From assembly GCA_964577055.1 (NCBI GenBank), contig CAZNWC010000002.1, forward strand, positions 62,001-126,000: a stretch of 64,000 nucleotides of DNA, given 5' to 3'. The notes under the pieces were generated by a model, which was not told the DNA's origin, ran no database searches, and saw only the letters and a list, made by a program, of their open reading frames with translations. The DNA is from PNNG01 sp964577055 (GTDB taxonomy: Bacteria > Bacteroidota > Bacteroidia > UBA7662). This document shows, in pieces, positions 27,132-36,635 of this stretch. The translations under genes were made by a program, and so were the position numbers. Position 1 is the first letter of the stretch, and the number at the start of each line of letters is the position of its first letter.

Positions 27132-30100
27132 TCAAAAAGCTAATTTTCGGGTTGTTGTGTCAATGGTGCTTGATTGGCGGCACACAAGCCCAAAATGCAG
27201 CTTGGAAACAACGACAACTTGTTTTTGATAGCGATACTGTCAAAATAGATGATTTGCCTTTGGTGCCCATGCAGGCTAGTACGCTGGTGGGTGCAAATGT
27301 GTGGAAAACGGTACCTGAAGCATGCTTGCATGCCCACAAATATTTGCTCAGGGCGTGTTTTAGCACAGACACCATTACCATACGCTACCAAGTTTTCAGC
27401 TACGATTGGACGCGTCCGCATTTCTTGCGCGATGAAAAGCTGGTAAGCGACATCCGTTTTGCAAAAGAAAACCCATTTAACTTATTGCCGCCTGCGAATG
27501 CTGCAACGAACATTGTTGATTTTAGGCAGCTCGATAAGCAAGGGAGCATTTCGAGAGGCTTGGGCTTGGGCAACAACCAAGACTTGGTGCTGAATGCCGG
27601 TTTCAATTTGCAATTGTCGGGCAGGCTCACCGACAGCATTGAATTAACCGCCAGCATGACTGATAATAATTTGCCATTCCAACCCGATGGTTATACCCAG
27701 CAATTGCAGGATTTTGATCGGGTATTTGTGCAGATAAAAAACCGTTTAACCCGACTCACGGTAGGCGATTATGATCTCAGCCGACCTGACAGCTATTTTT
27801 TGAATTTTTTCAAAAATGTAAAGGGAGCAAGTGTTGAGTTGCAAACCGCTTTGGGTAAAAATGGACAACTCAAGCAAATGGCAAGTGTTTCTGCGGCTAG
27901 AGGACAATTTGGACGAAATGTGTTTTTGGGAAGAGAAGGAAATCAAGGGCCATATCGGTTAACAGGGCAGAATGCCGGCCAATTTATCGTTGTTTTGGCA
28001 GGCTCAGAACGGGTATATATCGACGGTGAACTCTTGCGGAGGGGTGAACAGTATGATTATGTGATCGATTACAATACGGCTGACCTCAGTTTCACGCCCA
28101 ATCGTATCATTACAAACCAAAGCCGGATCATCGTTGAATTTGAATACGCCAACCAGGCATATTTGCGCACCATAGCCTTTTATGGTGCCACCTATCAGCA
28201 TAGTAACCGGGTGCAAATCAGCTTCAACACCTACCGCGAAGGAGACAGTCGGAATCAGCCCCTGTTCCAGGATTTGAGCAATGCACAAAAGCAATTTTTA
28301 CGCGATGCAGGCAGTGGAGCAGCGGCAGTATTTTTTCCTTCGGCAGCAGAGGCTGGTTTCGATGGTCGGCAGGTGCGATATAAAAGCATCGACACCCTTG
28401 GCTTTGGTCCTGTGTATGTATACAGCATTGATCCTGATTCCGCCATTTTTGCCGTCAGCTTTAGCTTGGTTGGGCAGGGCAAAGGCGATTATGTGCAAGC
28501 CATCAGTACAGCCAATGGCAGGGTATTTCAATGGGTGGCACCCGAAGTGGTGCAAGGTGATACCATCAGAAAGGGAACACATGCGCCTGTTGTTCAATTG
28601 ATTCAACCCACTAAAATGCAAATGACTACTTTGAAGGCAACTTGCCAGCCTGATGCGTACTCAAACGTTTTGGTGGAACTGGCCCAATCCGACAATCAGT
28701 CAAACTTATTTGCAGCCAATCTTTTGCCTAAGGGCCATGCAATTAAGGCCACGGCCAATACCAAACGGCCCCTGCAGGGCAGTAAAAAATTGAAGTGGGA
28801 ACTGGGTAGTGATGTAGAATGGCTCAATGCAGCTTTTCGGGTGGTGCAGCCTTACAGAAACATGGAGTTTGCCCGTGACTGGAATTTACCTGCTTTGTAC
28901 GCAGAAAACGCAGAACTCAGCACTTCGGCACGCACGGGCATTTGGTACCTCGATTCAAGCGCCCTTACGTATCAGGCTACGCTGTACCGCACAGGCATTG
29001 GATATGAAGGCTTGCGCCAAAAGCTGGAAGGCTATTGGGTAGATAGTGTACAAAGGACACAGCTTGGCTACGATATGTTGCGCAACAATACGCCGTTGTT
29101 CGCTGGGGATTATGTCCGCATCAAAGGGGCCTACAGCCGAAAATGGAAGCAATGGTTATTGGGCGGGGGATATGAGCAAGAGAACAACCTCATCTTCATT
29201 CCTGGAAGCGATACACTTTCGCCAAGCAGTTTTCGGTTTGATATCCTACAATTATATACACAGTATACATCAGCTACTTTTGATAAAATTACCCTCAAGT
29301 ATGTATTTAGGGACGATAGGTTGCCCTTTGGTGGTTCTTCGTTACAAGGCAGTCAAAGTGGGCACAATTACACCTTGGCAGGTGAAATTAACCGTTGGGA
29401 GAACCACCAGCTAAAACTTACAGCCACTGTGCGGCGCTTGCTCACTTTCGATACGCCCTTACAAAGCGGGTCTTCGGCCTACAATTTTCTCGGCCAATTC
29501 GATTACAGTGGACAAATGGCCAATAAAGCATTGGCCCTCACAACTTTTTACACATTTGGTCAGGGGCAAGAGTTGCGGCGCGAATTGGCCTATTTGGAAG
29601 TGCCCCGTGGACAAGGCAGCTTTGTGTGGAACGATTACAATGGGAATGGTGTGCAAGAGCTTGATGAATTTGAGCAAGCCATTTTTGCCGACCAAGCCAA
29701 TTACATTCGTGTTTTTATACCCGGCAACACCTTCATTCCAACCTTTAGCACCCGATTCAGTCAGCAAATCAACCTTCAGCCCGATGCCTGGCTGCAAGCA
29801 CCCGCTTGGCTCAAACGATTCAGCAATCTCAGCAGTTTTGCCATCGACCGCAAGGAGCAAGGCACAACGGGTTATGCTTATTTGAATCCTATTCGTTGGA
29901 ATGTGGCCGACAGTAACCTCGTTTCGGCAGCGGGTAATTTTAGGAATACTTTCTTCTTCAATCGCAACAATCCCCGTTTTGGAATAGACCTTACCCATCA
30001 GCAACAAATCAATCGGCTGCTTTTGGCCAATGGCACAGAAACCCGAAGCAGTAACGACAATGGTTTACGGTTGCGTTGGAATCCTGTGAGTAGGCTTGGA

Positions 30101-30589
30101 TTCGAAAGCCAAATCAACCTGGGTCGACGCAGGGCTGCAGCCGATTTATTCGCCGTCCGGAACTTCAATATTGTACAATGGGAATGGCTGCCTGTGCTCA
30201 ATTGGTCGGTGAATCAGCAATGGCGCATTTCGAGTCGGTTGGCCCTGCGGGACAAGCAAAACACCCTTGCCACCGACTTCAATGCCAATAATCTTGAAAG
30301 TGCCCGTATCCGCGAAGTTGGCTTGGAGTTGAATTACAATTCCATCAGCAATAGTTCATTGCGCTTCAGCTTTAGTTTGGTGCAAAACCGTTTCACCGGT
30401 AATCCCAATAATCCAGCTTCCTTTGAAATACTGCAGGGGCTTTTGCCAGGTAACAACCAATTGTGGTCGGTCAGTCTTTTCCGAAAATTGAGTTCAAACC
30501 TTCAATTGAATTTTACCTATGATGGGCGTGCGGCCGAAAATGCCCGCACCATTCATACAGGTAGGGTGCAGGCGCGGTTAAACTTTTGA
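27128..30589 (+). CDS. SprA-like large outer-membrane/cell-surface protein
   Basis: The 1,153-residue product has a signal peptide (MIKKLIFGLLCQWCLIGGTQAQ). At about residues 140-200 it has ISRGLGLGNNQDLVLNAGF, then LQLSGRLTDSIELTAS and PDGYTQQLQDFDRVFVQIK. From memory, these blocks resemble the N-terminal part of SprA, the giant barrel of the type IX secretion translocon, though this protein is less than half of SprA's usual length. The rest is rich in alternating aromatic strands and ends RVQARLNF, a barrel-like C-terminus. No type IX C-terminal sorting domain is obvious. It is coupled to the upstream kinase by ATGA. Function is inferred; it may be a surface channel or a SprA paralogue. Confidence 0.65.
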   Translation: MIKKLIFGLLCQWCLIGGTQAQNAAWKQRQLVFDSDTVKIDDLPLVPMQASTLVGANVWKTVPEACLHAHKYLLRACFSTDTITIRYQVFSYDWTRPHFLRDEKLVSDIRFAKENPFNLLPPANAATNIVDFRQLDKQGSISRGLGLGNNQDLVLNAGFNLQLSGRLTDSIELTASMTDNNLPFQPDGYTQQLQDFDRVFVQIKNRLTRLTVGDYDLSRPDSYFLNFFKNVKGASVELQTALGKNGQLKQMASVSAARGQFGRNVFLGREGNQGPYRLTGQNAGQFIVVLAGSERVYIDGELLRRGEQYDYVIDYNTADLSFTPNRIITNQSRIIVEFEYANQAYLRTIAFYGATYQHSNRVQISFNTYREGDSRNQPLFQDLSNAQKQFLRDAGSGAAAVFFPSAAEAGFDGRQVRYKSIDTLGFGPVYVYSIDPDSAIFAVSFSLVGQGKGDYVQAISTANGRVFQWVAPEVVQGDTIRKGTHAPVVQLIQPTKMQMTTLKATCQPDAYSNVLVELAQSDNQSNLFAANLLPKGHAIKATANTKRPLQGSKKLKWELGSDVEWLNAAFRVVQPYRNMEFARDWNLPALYAENAELSTSARTGIWYLDSSALTYQATLYRTGIGYEGLRQKLEGYWVDSVQRTQLGYDMLRNNTPLFAGDYVRIKGAYSRKWKQWLLGGGYEQENNLIFIPGSDTLSPSSFRFDILQLYTQYTSATFDKITLKYVFRDDRLPFGGSSLQGSQSGHNYTLAGEINRWENHQLKLTATVRRLLTFDTPLQSGSSAYNFLGQFDYSGQMANKALALTTFYTFGQGQELRRELAYLEVPRGQGSFVWNDYNGNGVQELDEFEQAIFADQANYIRVFIPGNTFIPTFSTRFSQQINLQPDAWLQAPAWLKRFSNLSSFAIDRKEQGTTGYAYLNPIRWNVADSNLVSAAGNFRNTFFFNRNNPRFGIDLTHQQQINRLLLANGTETRSSNDNGLRLRWNPVSRLGFESQINLGRRRAAADLFAVRNFNIVQWEWLPVLNWSVNQQWRISSRLALRDKQNTLATDFNANNLESARIREVGLELNYNSISNSSLRFSFSLVQNRFTGNPNNPASFEILQGLLPGNNQLWSVSLFRKLSSNLQLNFTYDGRAAENARTIHTGRVQARLNF

Positions 30590-30946
30590 TCAGGCGATTT
30601 TGATGCCATTGGCTACCGGGCTGTCGGGTGTCAACAATACCACGCCATCAGGGGTAGGCATGCCCAAGACCAAACATTCCGAAAAAAAGTTCGCGATTTG
30701 TTTGGGCGGGAAGTTGATTGCCGCAATGACTTGTTTGCCAATCAATGATTCGATACTGTAGAGTGTGGTTATTTGGGCAGAGGAGTGCCGAACACCCAAT
30801 GAACCGAAGTCTATTTGCAGTTGATAGGCTGGTTTTCTGGCTTTTTCAAATGGTTTAGCCGCGATGATGGTGCCTACACGCATATCAACCCGCTCAAAAT
30901 TCGTCCAGCTCAATAAGTGGTTTACTTCATGAATTTCACCAGCCAT
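30590..30946 (-). CDS. CsaA-like tRNA-binding / secretion-chaperone protein
   Basis: The 118-residue protein is a single OB-fold domain of the tRNA-binding (EMAP/CsaA) type. Family landmarks are FERVDMRVGTI near residue 18, QLQIDFGSLG, RHSSAQIT and INFPPKQIANFFSECLVLG. CsaA proteins bind tRNA and act as chaperones for some exported proteins in Bacillus; the role in Bacteroidota is not settled. The ATG at 30946 lies inside the end of the aldehyde dehydrogenase gene (25-base overlap), which implies a shared transcript. Confidence 0.85.
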   Translation of the reverse strand: MAGEIHEVNHLLSWTNFERVDMRVGTIIAAKPFEKARKPAYQLQIDFGSLGVRHSSAQITTLYSIESLIGKQVIAAINFPPKQIANFFSECLVLGMPTPDGVVLLTPDSPVANGIKIA

Positions 30947-32343
30947 TTTACTATCGTGCTTTTACGACCATTGTAAGGAGGATACAACAACTTGTTGAGA
31001 TTGAAGCGTTTGAATTGGTAAAAAACCGATCGCTCGTGCGAAAATGCTTTGAAACCGTAAAGTCCATGGTAACTGCCAGTACCGCTGTGGTTAATGCCTC
31101 CAAAAGGGAGGTGTGGATTGGCAATGTGTACCACCAAATCATTTACACAACTGCCTCCAGAGCTCGTTTGCTGTAAAATTTGTTCGGTTTTATAGCTGTT
31201 GTTGCTAAAGATGTAAAGTGCGAGCGGTTTATCGTGCTCGTTGATGTAGCGAATGGCGTCAGCGGCATGACCAATACCCATAATGGGTAGTACCGGACCA
31301 AATATTTCTTCTTGCATTACCAGCATATCGTCGGATACCTTGCTGAGGATAGTAGGTTGAAAACGCAAGCGTTCGGCGTCGCCTGAGCCGCCATAAACCA
31401 CTTCGGCACCCTTTTCAACTGCATCTTGCACCAAGCGCTGCATGCGTTCAAAGTGACGTTTACTTACCAAAGCTGGAAAGTCGAGGTGGGTTTTGCCTGC
31501 AGCGCCATACATCTGCTCAAGTGCATTTACCAGCTTCTGCGATACCACAGGTATCATGTCTTGGTTCACCAACACATAATCGGGGGCAATGCAAGTTTGT
31601 CCGGCATTCAGCAGCTTGCCCCATACCAGCTTTTCTGCTGTGGCTTGTAAATCGGCCGATTCGTCGATAATTGCAGGTGATTTTCCACCCAATTCAAGCG
31701 TGATTCCTGCTAAATGATTTGCAGCCGCACGCATCACTTCTTTGCCAACTGCAGTGCTTCCTGTGAAAAAAATGTGATGGAAGGGTTGCTGGAGTAGGGC
31801 TTTGGCCACTTCTGCATCACCTGTAATCACCGACACTTCATCGGGAGGGAAAACCGCAGCAATGATTTTGCGAATCACGTCACTGGTTGCCGGCGTGAAT
31901 TCTGAAGGCTTAATGACCACTGCGTTGCCCGCAGCCAATGCGGCAATAAGTGGGGTTAAAGCTAAGTTGAAGGGATAATTCCAAGGGGCAATGATGAGCA
32001 CAACTCCTTTGGGTTCATACCTGATTTGCGATTTACCCAACCAAAACGGAAAGCTGCTGCTTACAGAAATAGGTTTCATCCATCGATGCAGTGAATCAAC
32101 AAAGTGCTTGATTTCCATATAGAAAGGACCAAGCTCTGTGAGCTGTACTTCAAGTGATGGCTTTTTGAAATCGGCATACATGGCCGCTTCAAGTTCAGCT
32201 TCATGATTGGCTACTGCTGCTTTCAACGCTTTCAGTTTTTCGATACGCTGCGTGGCGGAGGTAGTGCGCAGTTGTTCGCTGCGTAGCCGCAGCTGTTGGT
32301 AAAGCGGGGCAAAATCGAGCATTATTTCTTCAGATACGGGCAT
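30922..32343 (-). CDS. NAD(P)-dependent aldehyde dehydrogenase (class 3-like)
   Basis: The 473-residue enzyme oxidises an aldehyde to its acid. The family core is intact: APWNYPFNLALTPLIAA, GSTAVGKEVMRAAA, LELGGKSPAII with the general-base Glu, and NAGQTCIAPDYVL with the nucleophilic Cys. A hydrophobic tail is missing, but the body resembles class 3 (fatty-aldehyde/coniferyl) enzymes, as in FGPVLPIMGI and GSYHGLYGFKAFSHER. A second start at MLDFAPLYQQL, seven residues in, is possible. The substrate range is probably long-chain or aromatic aldehydes, by family only. Confidence 0.93.
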   Translation of the reverse strand: MPVSEEIMLDFAPLYQQLRLRSEQLRTTSATQRIEKLKALKAAVANHEAELEAAMYADFKKPSLEVQLTELGPFYMEIKHFVDSLHRWMKPISVSSSFPFWLGKSQIRYEPKGVVLIIAPWNYPFNLALTPLIAALAAGNAVVIKPSEFTPATSDVIRKIIAAVFPPDEVSVITGDAEVAKALLQQPFHHIFFTGSTAVGKEVMRAAANHLAGITLELGGKSPAIIDESADLQATAEKLVWGKLLNAGQTCIAPDYVLVNQDMIPVVSQKLVNALEQMYGAAGKTHLDFPALVSKRHFERMQRLVQDAVEKGAEVVYGGSGDAERLRFQPTILSKVSDDMLVMQEEIFGPVLPIMGIGHAADAIRYINEHDKPLALYIFSNNSYKTEQILQQTSSGGSCVNDLVVHIANPHLPFGGINHSGTGSYHGLYGFKAFSHERSVFYQFKRFNLNKLLYPPYNGRKSTIVKWLVKFMK

Positions 32344-32377
32344 GAGGGTGGTCTTGTAAATGCCAATATAAACAACG

Positions 32378-32401
32378 AAGGGGAACTAATAGATTCCCCT
32401 T
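32378..32401. terminator. hairpin after prfB
   Basis: AAGGGGAA (32378-32385) and TTCCCCTT (32394-32401) form a perfect eight-pair stem with an eight-base loop, 20 bases past the prfB stop. On the minus strand it lacks a clean T-run, so it may end prfB transcription only weakly. Confidence 0.5.
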
Positions 32402-32421
32402 TTCAAAATTTTAGTTAGAAC

Positions 32422-33523
32422 TTATTCTGCGCTTGATTGGCTTTCTTGCGCATCCATCAAATAAGCTTTGATGAATTCATCCAAATCGCCATCCAGTACT
32501 GCTTGCACATTGGAGGTTTCGTAATTGGTGCGCACGTCTTTGATGAGCTTGTAAGGATGCAAGACGTATGAACGAATTTGTGATCCCCATTCTATTTTTT
32601 TCTTGGTAGCTTCAATCGCGTCGCGGGCTTCGTTGCGTTTGCGCAATTCCAATTCATACAATTGTGAACGTAGCATTTGCATAGCATGTTCACGGTTTGC
32701 CTGTTGCGAACGCTCAATTTGACACTGAATTTGGATGCCGGTAGGTTTGTGGTACAATTGCACCTTGGTTTCTACCTTGTTAACGTTTTGGCCACCAGCA
32801 CCACCTGAGCGCGAAGTTTGGATTTCAATGTCGGCAGGATTGATTTCAATCTCAATGGTGTCATCAATCAGTGGATAGGCATACACAGAGGCAAATGAGG
32901 TATGGCGCCGCGCATTGCTATCGAAAGGGGAGATGCGCACCAATCGGTGCACGCCATTTTCACTTTTCAAGTAGCCATAAGCAAAATCACCATCGAATTG
33001 GAGGGTCACCGACTTGATACCCGCCTCTTCGCCATCCTGCAAATCAAGCTCTTTGACAGTATATCCGTTTTTTTCGCCCCACATGATGTACATCCGCATG
33101 AGCATAGAGGCCCAGTCTTGGCTTTCGGTTCCGCCTGCGCCTGAGTTGATGGTAACCACAGCACTCATTTGGTCCTCTTCGCTGCGGAGCATGTTTTTGA
33201 ACTCCAGCCTTTCAAAAATGGCTACCGCTTCATGGTAGTGCTGATCTAATTCATCCGCACTTATTTCTCCCGCTTGTTGAAATTCGTAGTACACTTCCAA
33301 ATCGGCCAATGCTGCGGCAGTTTCGTCGTACATTGCCACCCATTGCTTGGGCATCTTAACCGATTTCATCAATTTTTCGGCCTTTTCGGCATCATCCCAA
33401 AATCCAGGTGCCGTTGACCGGTCTTCAACGTCTTTGATAAAAGCTAACTTTTTATCGACGTCAAAGATACCTCCTCAACGCTTCTAAACGCGTTCTTAAG
33501 TCTGTAAGGTGTTCTAGTCTCAT
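32422..33523 (-). CDS. prfB: peptide chain release factor 2, made by programmed +1 frameshift
   Basis: RF2 ends translation at UGA and UAA. The gene begins at ATG 33523, codes 20 residues (MRLEHLTDLRTRLEALRRYL) and meets TGA at 33461-33463. The classical slip site is present: AGGAGG (33470-33475), TAT, CTT, TGA, C. Slipping past base 33463 continues with GAC at 33460-33462 and gives a 366-residue protein. The stop-recognition tripeptide SPF is in RISPFDSNARR, and the GGQ that triggers peptide release is in SGGAGGQNVN. Low RF2 raises frameshifting, so the protein controls its own level. A shorter frame starting at 33372 is only the downstream part. Confidence 0.97.
33460..33475 (-). promoter_or_regulatory. 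programmed +1 ribosomal frameshift site of prfB
   Basis: The minus strand reads AGGAGGTATCTTTGAC: an internal Shine-Dalgarno, a three-base spacer, the CTT slippery codon and the TGA stop. It is nearly identical to the E. coli site. This is notable in a genome that otherwise shows few Shine-Dalgarno sequences. Confidence 0.95.
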
Positions 33524-33530
33524 AAGGCCG

Positions 33531-33538
33531 CAAATATA
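33531..33538 (-). promoter_or_regulatory. -7 promoter box of prfB
   Basis: The minus strand reads TATATTTG, a full TAnnTTTG match, seven bases before the prfB ATG. No TTG is seen at the usual -33 distance. Confidence 0.55.
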
Positions 33539-33559
33539 GGAAAAACCCGTCCATTTTGG

Positions 33560-33934
33560 TCATCTGCCCCAATTGTTGGGGAACCAGACGTCTCGGTAGT
33601 GGATGATTTCGGCAGGACGTTTGTACAGGAGCACATACACCAAATCGAACCGAATTTCTCCCCAAAAGCCATGCTGTTGCAACCAAGCATCGGCCCCTTG
33701 CATGAGCGCACGGAATTTGGCCCGACTGATTTTCTGCGTGGGTGGCAGTACAAAACCAAACTCCATGGTTTTTACTTCACAAAATATCAGCATATTTTGA
33801 CGCTTTGCGACCAAATCAAGCTCCCATTGCTTGAATTGCCAATTCCTGGCGAGGATTTCCCATCCATTTTCTTGCAGATAGTTTGCAGCCAGCGTTTCGC
33901 CAAGCAGTCCCGTTTCCTTATTTTTGGTGGTCAT
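33560..33934 (-). CDS. YraN/UPF0102 family nuclease-fold protein
   Basis: The 124-residue protein matches UPF0102 (YraN), a small family with a PD-(D/E)XK nuclease-like fold. Visible landmarks are GLLGETLAANYLQENGWEIL at the N-terminus, WELDLVA with the Asp, and LIFCEVKTM with the Glu and Lys around residues 36-56. Its biochemical role is not established; a link to Holliday-junction or other DNA processing is often suggested. It lies upstream of prfB on the same strand and is divergent from pgi across 42 bases. Confidence 0.9.
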   Translation of the reverse strand: MTTKNKETGLLGETLAANYLQENGWEILARNWQFKQWELDLVAKRQNMLIFCEVKTMEFGFVLPPTQKISRAKFRALMQGADAWLQQHGFWGEIRFDLVYVLLYKRPAEIIHYRDVWFPNNWGR

Positions 33935-33976
33935 TGCAGAGCCCTTTCTCAGAAGCTTTGATTAAAAATAATTTGC

Positions 33977-35632
33977 ATGTTAGCGCGAACCAAGCCAACG
34001 AAAACAATTGCGTGGAAACAACTGATAGAACACCACGAGATTATAAAAAATAAGCACTTACGTCAATTTTTCAGCGAAAATCCCAATCGGTTTGAGACCT
34101 TCTCCATCCGTTGGCACGACCTTTTGGTCGATTATTCAAAGAACCGAATCGATGCCCGAACACTTGACTTATTGGTTGATTTGGCCCGTGAATGTCAATT
34201 AACATCTGCGATCGAGGCCATGTTTTCAGGGCATGCCATCAATGAAACCGAAAATCGAGCAGTACTCCATACAGCTTTACGCAATTTTTCAGGGCGTTCG
34301 ATCATGGTAGATGGAAAGGATATAATGCCCGATGTCCAAGCGGTACTTGCGCAAATGAAATCATTTTCTGAGCAAATCATCGAAGGTTCTTGGAAAGGAT
34401 TTTCCGGCAAGACGATTACCGACGTGGTGAACATCGGCATTGGTGGTTCCGATTTAGGGCCCGTTATGGTAACCGAGGCCCTCAAGCCATTCAAAAACCA
34501 CCTAAACCTTCACTTTGTATCGAACATCGACGGCACACATTTGGCTGAAGTGCTCAAAAAGTGCCAACCCGATACCACCTTGTTTTTGATCGCCTCTAAA
34601 ACCTTCACCACCCAAGAAACCATGACGAATGCCCACAGCGCACGTAGCTGGTTTTTACAGGCTGCAGGTGACGAAAAGGCTGTTGCGAAACATTTTGCAG
34701 CCTTGTCGACCAATCAAAAGGCGGTTGAAGCTTTTGGCATCGATCCAGCCAATATGTTTCAGTTTTGGGATTGGGTGGGAGGCCGTTACAGTTTGTGGTC
34801 GGCCATTGGACTGAGCGTTGCGTTGGGCATTGGCTATCAGAATTTCGAAAAACTTCTGTCAGGTGCACATGCCATGGACGAACATTTCCGCACAGCTGAT
34901 TTTCGGGATAACATTCCTGTTTTATTGGCGCTGATTGGTTTGTGGAATACCAATTTTTTGGGGGCTGCATCTGAAGCCATATTGCCATATGACCAATACT
35001 TGCATCGTTTTGCGGCTTATTTTCAGCAAGGAAATATGGAAAGCAATGGGAAATCAATCGACCGCGATGGCGAAAAAGTAGATTATCCAACGGGTCCCAT
35101 TATTTGGGGAGAACCCGGCACCAATGGCCAACATGCCTTTTATCAACTCATCCATCAAGGAACCCAGCTGATTCCATGCGACTTTATCGCTCCGGCGATC
35201 AGCCACAATCCCATTGGTGATCACCATGTAAAATTATTGGCCAACTACTTTGCCCAAACCGAAGCGCTGATGAATGGCAAAACCGCGGCAGAGGCATCAG
35301 CGGAACTTCAGGCTGCCGGTAAATCGGCTGCAGAAATCGAGCGGCTTACGCCTTTCAAAGTATTCGAAGGCAATCGTCCGACGAATTCTATTTTGGTGAA
35401 ACAAATAGACCCATTTGTGCTGGGGGCACTTGTGGCCATGTATGAACACAAAATTTTCGTCCAAGGGGTATTGTGGAACATCTTCAGTTTCGACCAATGG
35501 GGGGTAGAATTGGGCAAGCAATTGGCCAATGCCATTTTGCCCGAATTAGAAAATGCTGAACCAGTTAGCAGCCACGATGGTTCTACCAATGGGCTCATCA
35601 ATGCCTGGAAAAAAATGCTTCAGAATGGCTGA
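33977..35632 (+). CDS. pgi: glucose-6-phosphate isomerase
   Basis: The enzyme interconverts glucose 6-phosphate and fructose 6-phosphate in glycolysis and gluconeogenesis. The 551-residue protein carries the family blocks VVNIGIGGSDLGPVMV, the SKTFTTQET phosphate-binding loop, GGRYSLWSAIGLS, the catalytic-Glu block NMESNGKSIDRDG, and the C-terminal FDQWGVELGKQLA with the catalytic Lys. The stop overlaps the manA start by eight bases, so pgi, manA and lipB probably form one operon. Together pgi and manA link glucose, fructose and mannose 6-phosphates. Confidence 0.98.
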   Translation: MLARTKPTKTIAWKQLIEHHEIIKNKHLRQFFSENPNRFETFSIRWHDLLVDYSKNRIDARTLDLLVDLARECQLTSAIEAMFSGHAINETENRAVLHTALRNFSGRSIMVDGKDIMPDVQAVLAQMKSFSEQIIEGSWKGFSGKTITDVVNIGIGGSDLGPVMVTEALKPFKNHLNLHFVSNIDGTHLAEVLKKCQPDTTLFLIASKTFTTQETMTNAHSARSWFLQAAGDEKAVAKHFAALSTNQKAVEAFGIDPANMFQFWDWVGGRYSLWSAIGLSVALGIGYQNFEKLLSGAHAMDEHFRTADFRDNIPVLLALIGLWNTNFLGAASEAILPYDQYLHRFAAYFQQGNMESNGKSIDRDGEKVDYPTGPIIWGEPGTNGQHAFYQLIHQGTQLIPCDFIAPAISHNPIGDHHVKLLANYFAQTEALMNGKTAAEASAELQAAGKSAAEIERLTPFKVFEGNRPTNSILVKQIDPFVLGALVAMYEHKIFVQGVLWNIFSFDQWGVELGKQLANAILPELENAEPVSSHDGSTNGLINAWKKMLQNG

Positions 35633-36635
35633 TTCATGCGCTCAGATACCTACGGCCCTCAACCAACCCTTGCGGTTTCAACCCATTTTGAAGGAAAAGA
35701 TTTGGGGGGGGAACCGAATGGGGGCATTGCTTGGCAAAAACACAGCACATTTGCCCAATTGTGGTGAAAGCTGGGAAATTTCGGGCGTAGCTGGCGATGT
35801 GTCTGAGTTGGCCGATGCTTCTGCCAATTTGCAGCAACTGCTCGTCATGCATCAGGGCTTGCTCATAGGAAATCGCGTATTTGAAAAACATGCAGGAGAA
35901 TTTCCGCTGCTGATCAAGTTTTTGGATGCCAATGAGGACCTATCTGTGCAGGTGCATCCGAATGATGAGCAGGCCCGTGAACGGCACCAAAGTTTGGGCA
36001 AAACTGAAATGTGGTACATTTTGCACGCCGACCCAGGAGCTGAATTGGTTGTTGGTTTTGAAAACGATACCCAACCAGTGGATTATGTGGCAGCTGTTGA
36101 TTCAGGCAGGCTTATGGAGCTATTGCACCATGAAAAGGTTCAACCTGGCGATGTATTGTACATTCCTGCCGGACGTATCCATACCATCGGAAAAGGCATA
36201 TTGCTTGCCGAAATACAGCAAAGCAGCGACATCACTTACCGGATTTACGACTTCGACCGAACCGACGGTGCGGGCCGTAAACGCGAATTGCATACCGAAC
36301 TGGCCTTGGGCGTGCTCGATTTTAAGGCATATCCAACCTATAAGTCGATATACAAGAACAAAGTGAATGAAGCTGTTTTTTTGGCAGGAGGTGCATATTT
36401 CCACACCCATAAATTATGGTTGAATCAACATCACGCGCGCCATTTGCTCGGTTTAGACAGCTTGGTTATCTATATCTGTGTTGAAGGCAGTTGTTTGGTG
36501 AAGGCAGGATCGGGAGCTTGTTTGCTTCAAAAGGGTCAGTCTTGTCTCATTCCCGCCTGCATCGCCGACATCTCATTGACCCCTCAAAACGAATGCGTTC
36601 TGCTCGAAACTTATGTCCCCGCCTACCATGACTGA
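35625..36635 (+). CDS. manA: mannose-6-phosphate isomerase, type I
   Basis: The 336-residue zinc enzyme converts mannose 6-phosphate to fructose 6-phosphate, supplying GDP-mannose-type sugars for surface glycans. Cupin-fold metal ligands are seen in SVQVHPNDEQA, KTEMWYIL and PAGRIHTIGKGILLAEIQQSSD. The frame is open from 35553, but MADSCAQIPTALNQPLRFQPILKE gives the family-like beginning (FKPILKEKIWGG). That start, at 35625, overlaps the end of pgi by eight bases. Its 3' end overlaps lipB by eight bases too. Confidence 0.93.
   Translation: MADSCAQIPTALNQPLRFQPILKEKIWGGNRMGALLGKNTAHLPNCGESWEISGVAGDVSELADASANLQQLLVMHQGLLIGNRVFEKHAGEFPLLIKFLDANEDLSVQVHPNDEQARERHQSLGKTEMWYILHADPGAELVVGFENDTQPVDYVAAVDSGRLMELLHHEKVQPGDVLYIPAGRIHTIGKGILLAEIQQSSDITYRIYDFDRTDGAGRKRELHTELALGVLDFKAYPTYKSIYKNKVNEAVFLAGGAYFHTHKLWLNQHHARHLLGLDSLVIYICVEGSCLVKAGSGACLLQKGQSCLIPACIADISLTPQNECVLLETYVPAYHD

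Noticed and set aside
32422..33372. prfB read as a 316-residue gene starting at an internal ATG
   Set aside because: The upstream 20 codons and the AGGAGG-TAT-CTT-TGA slip site show the full gene begins at 33523.
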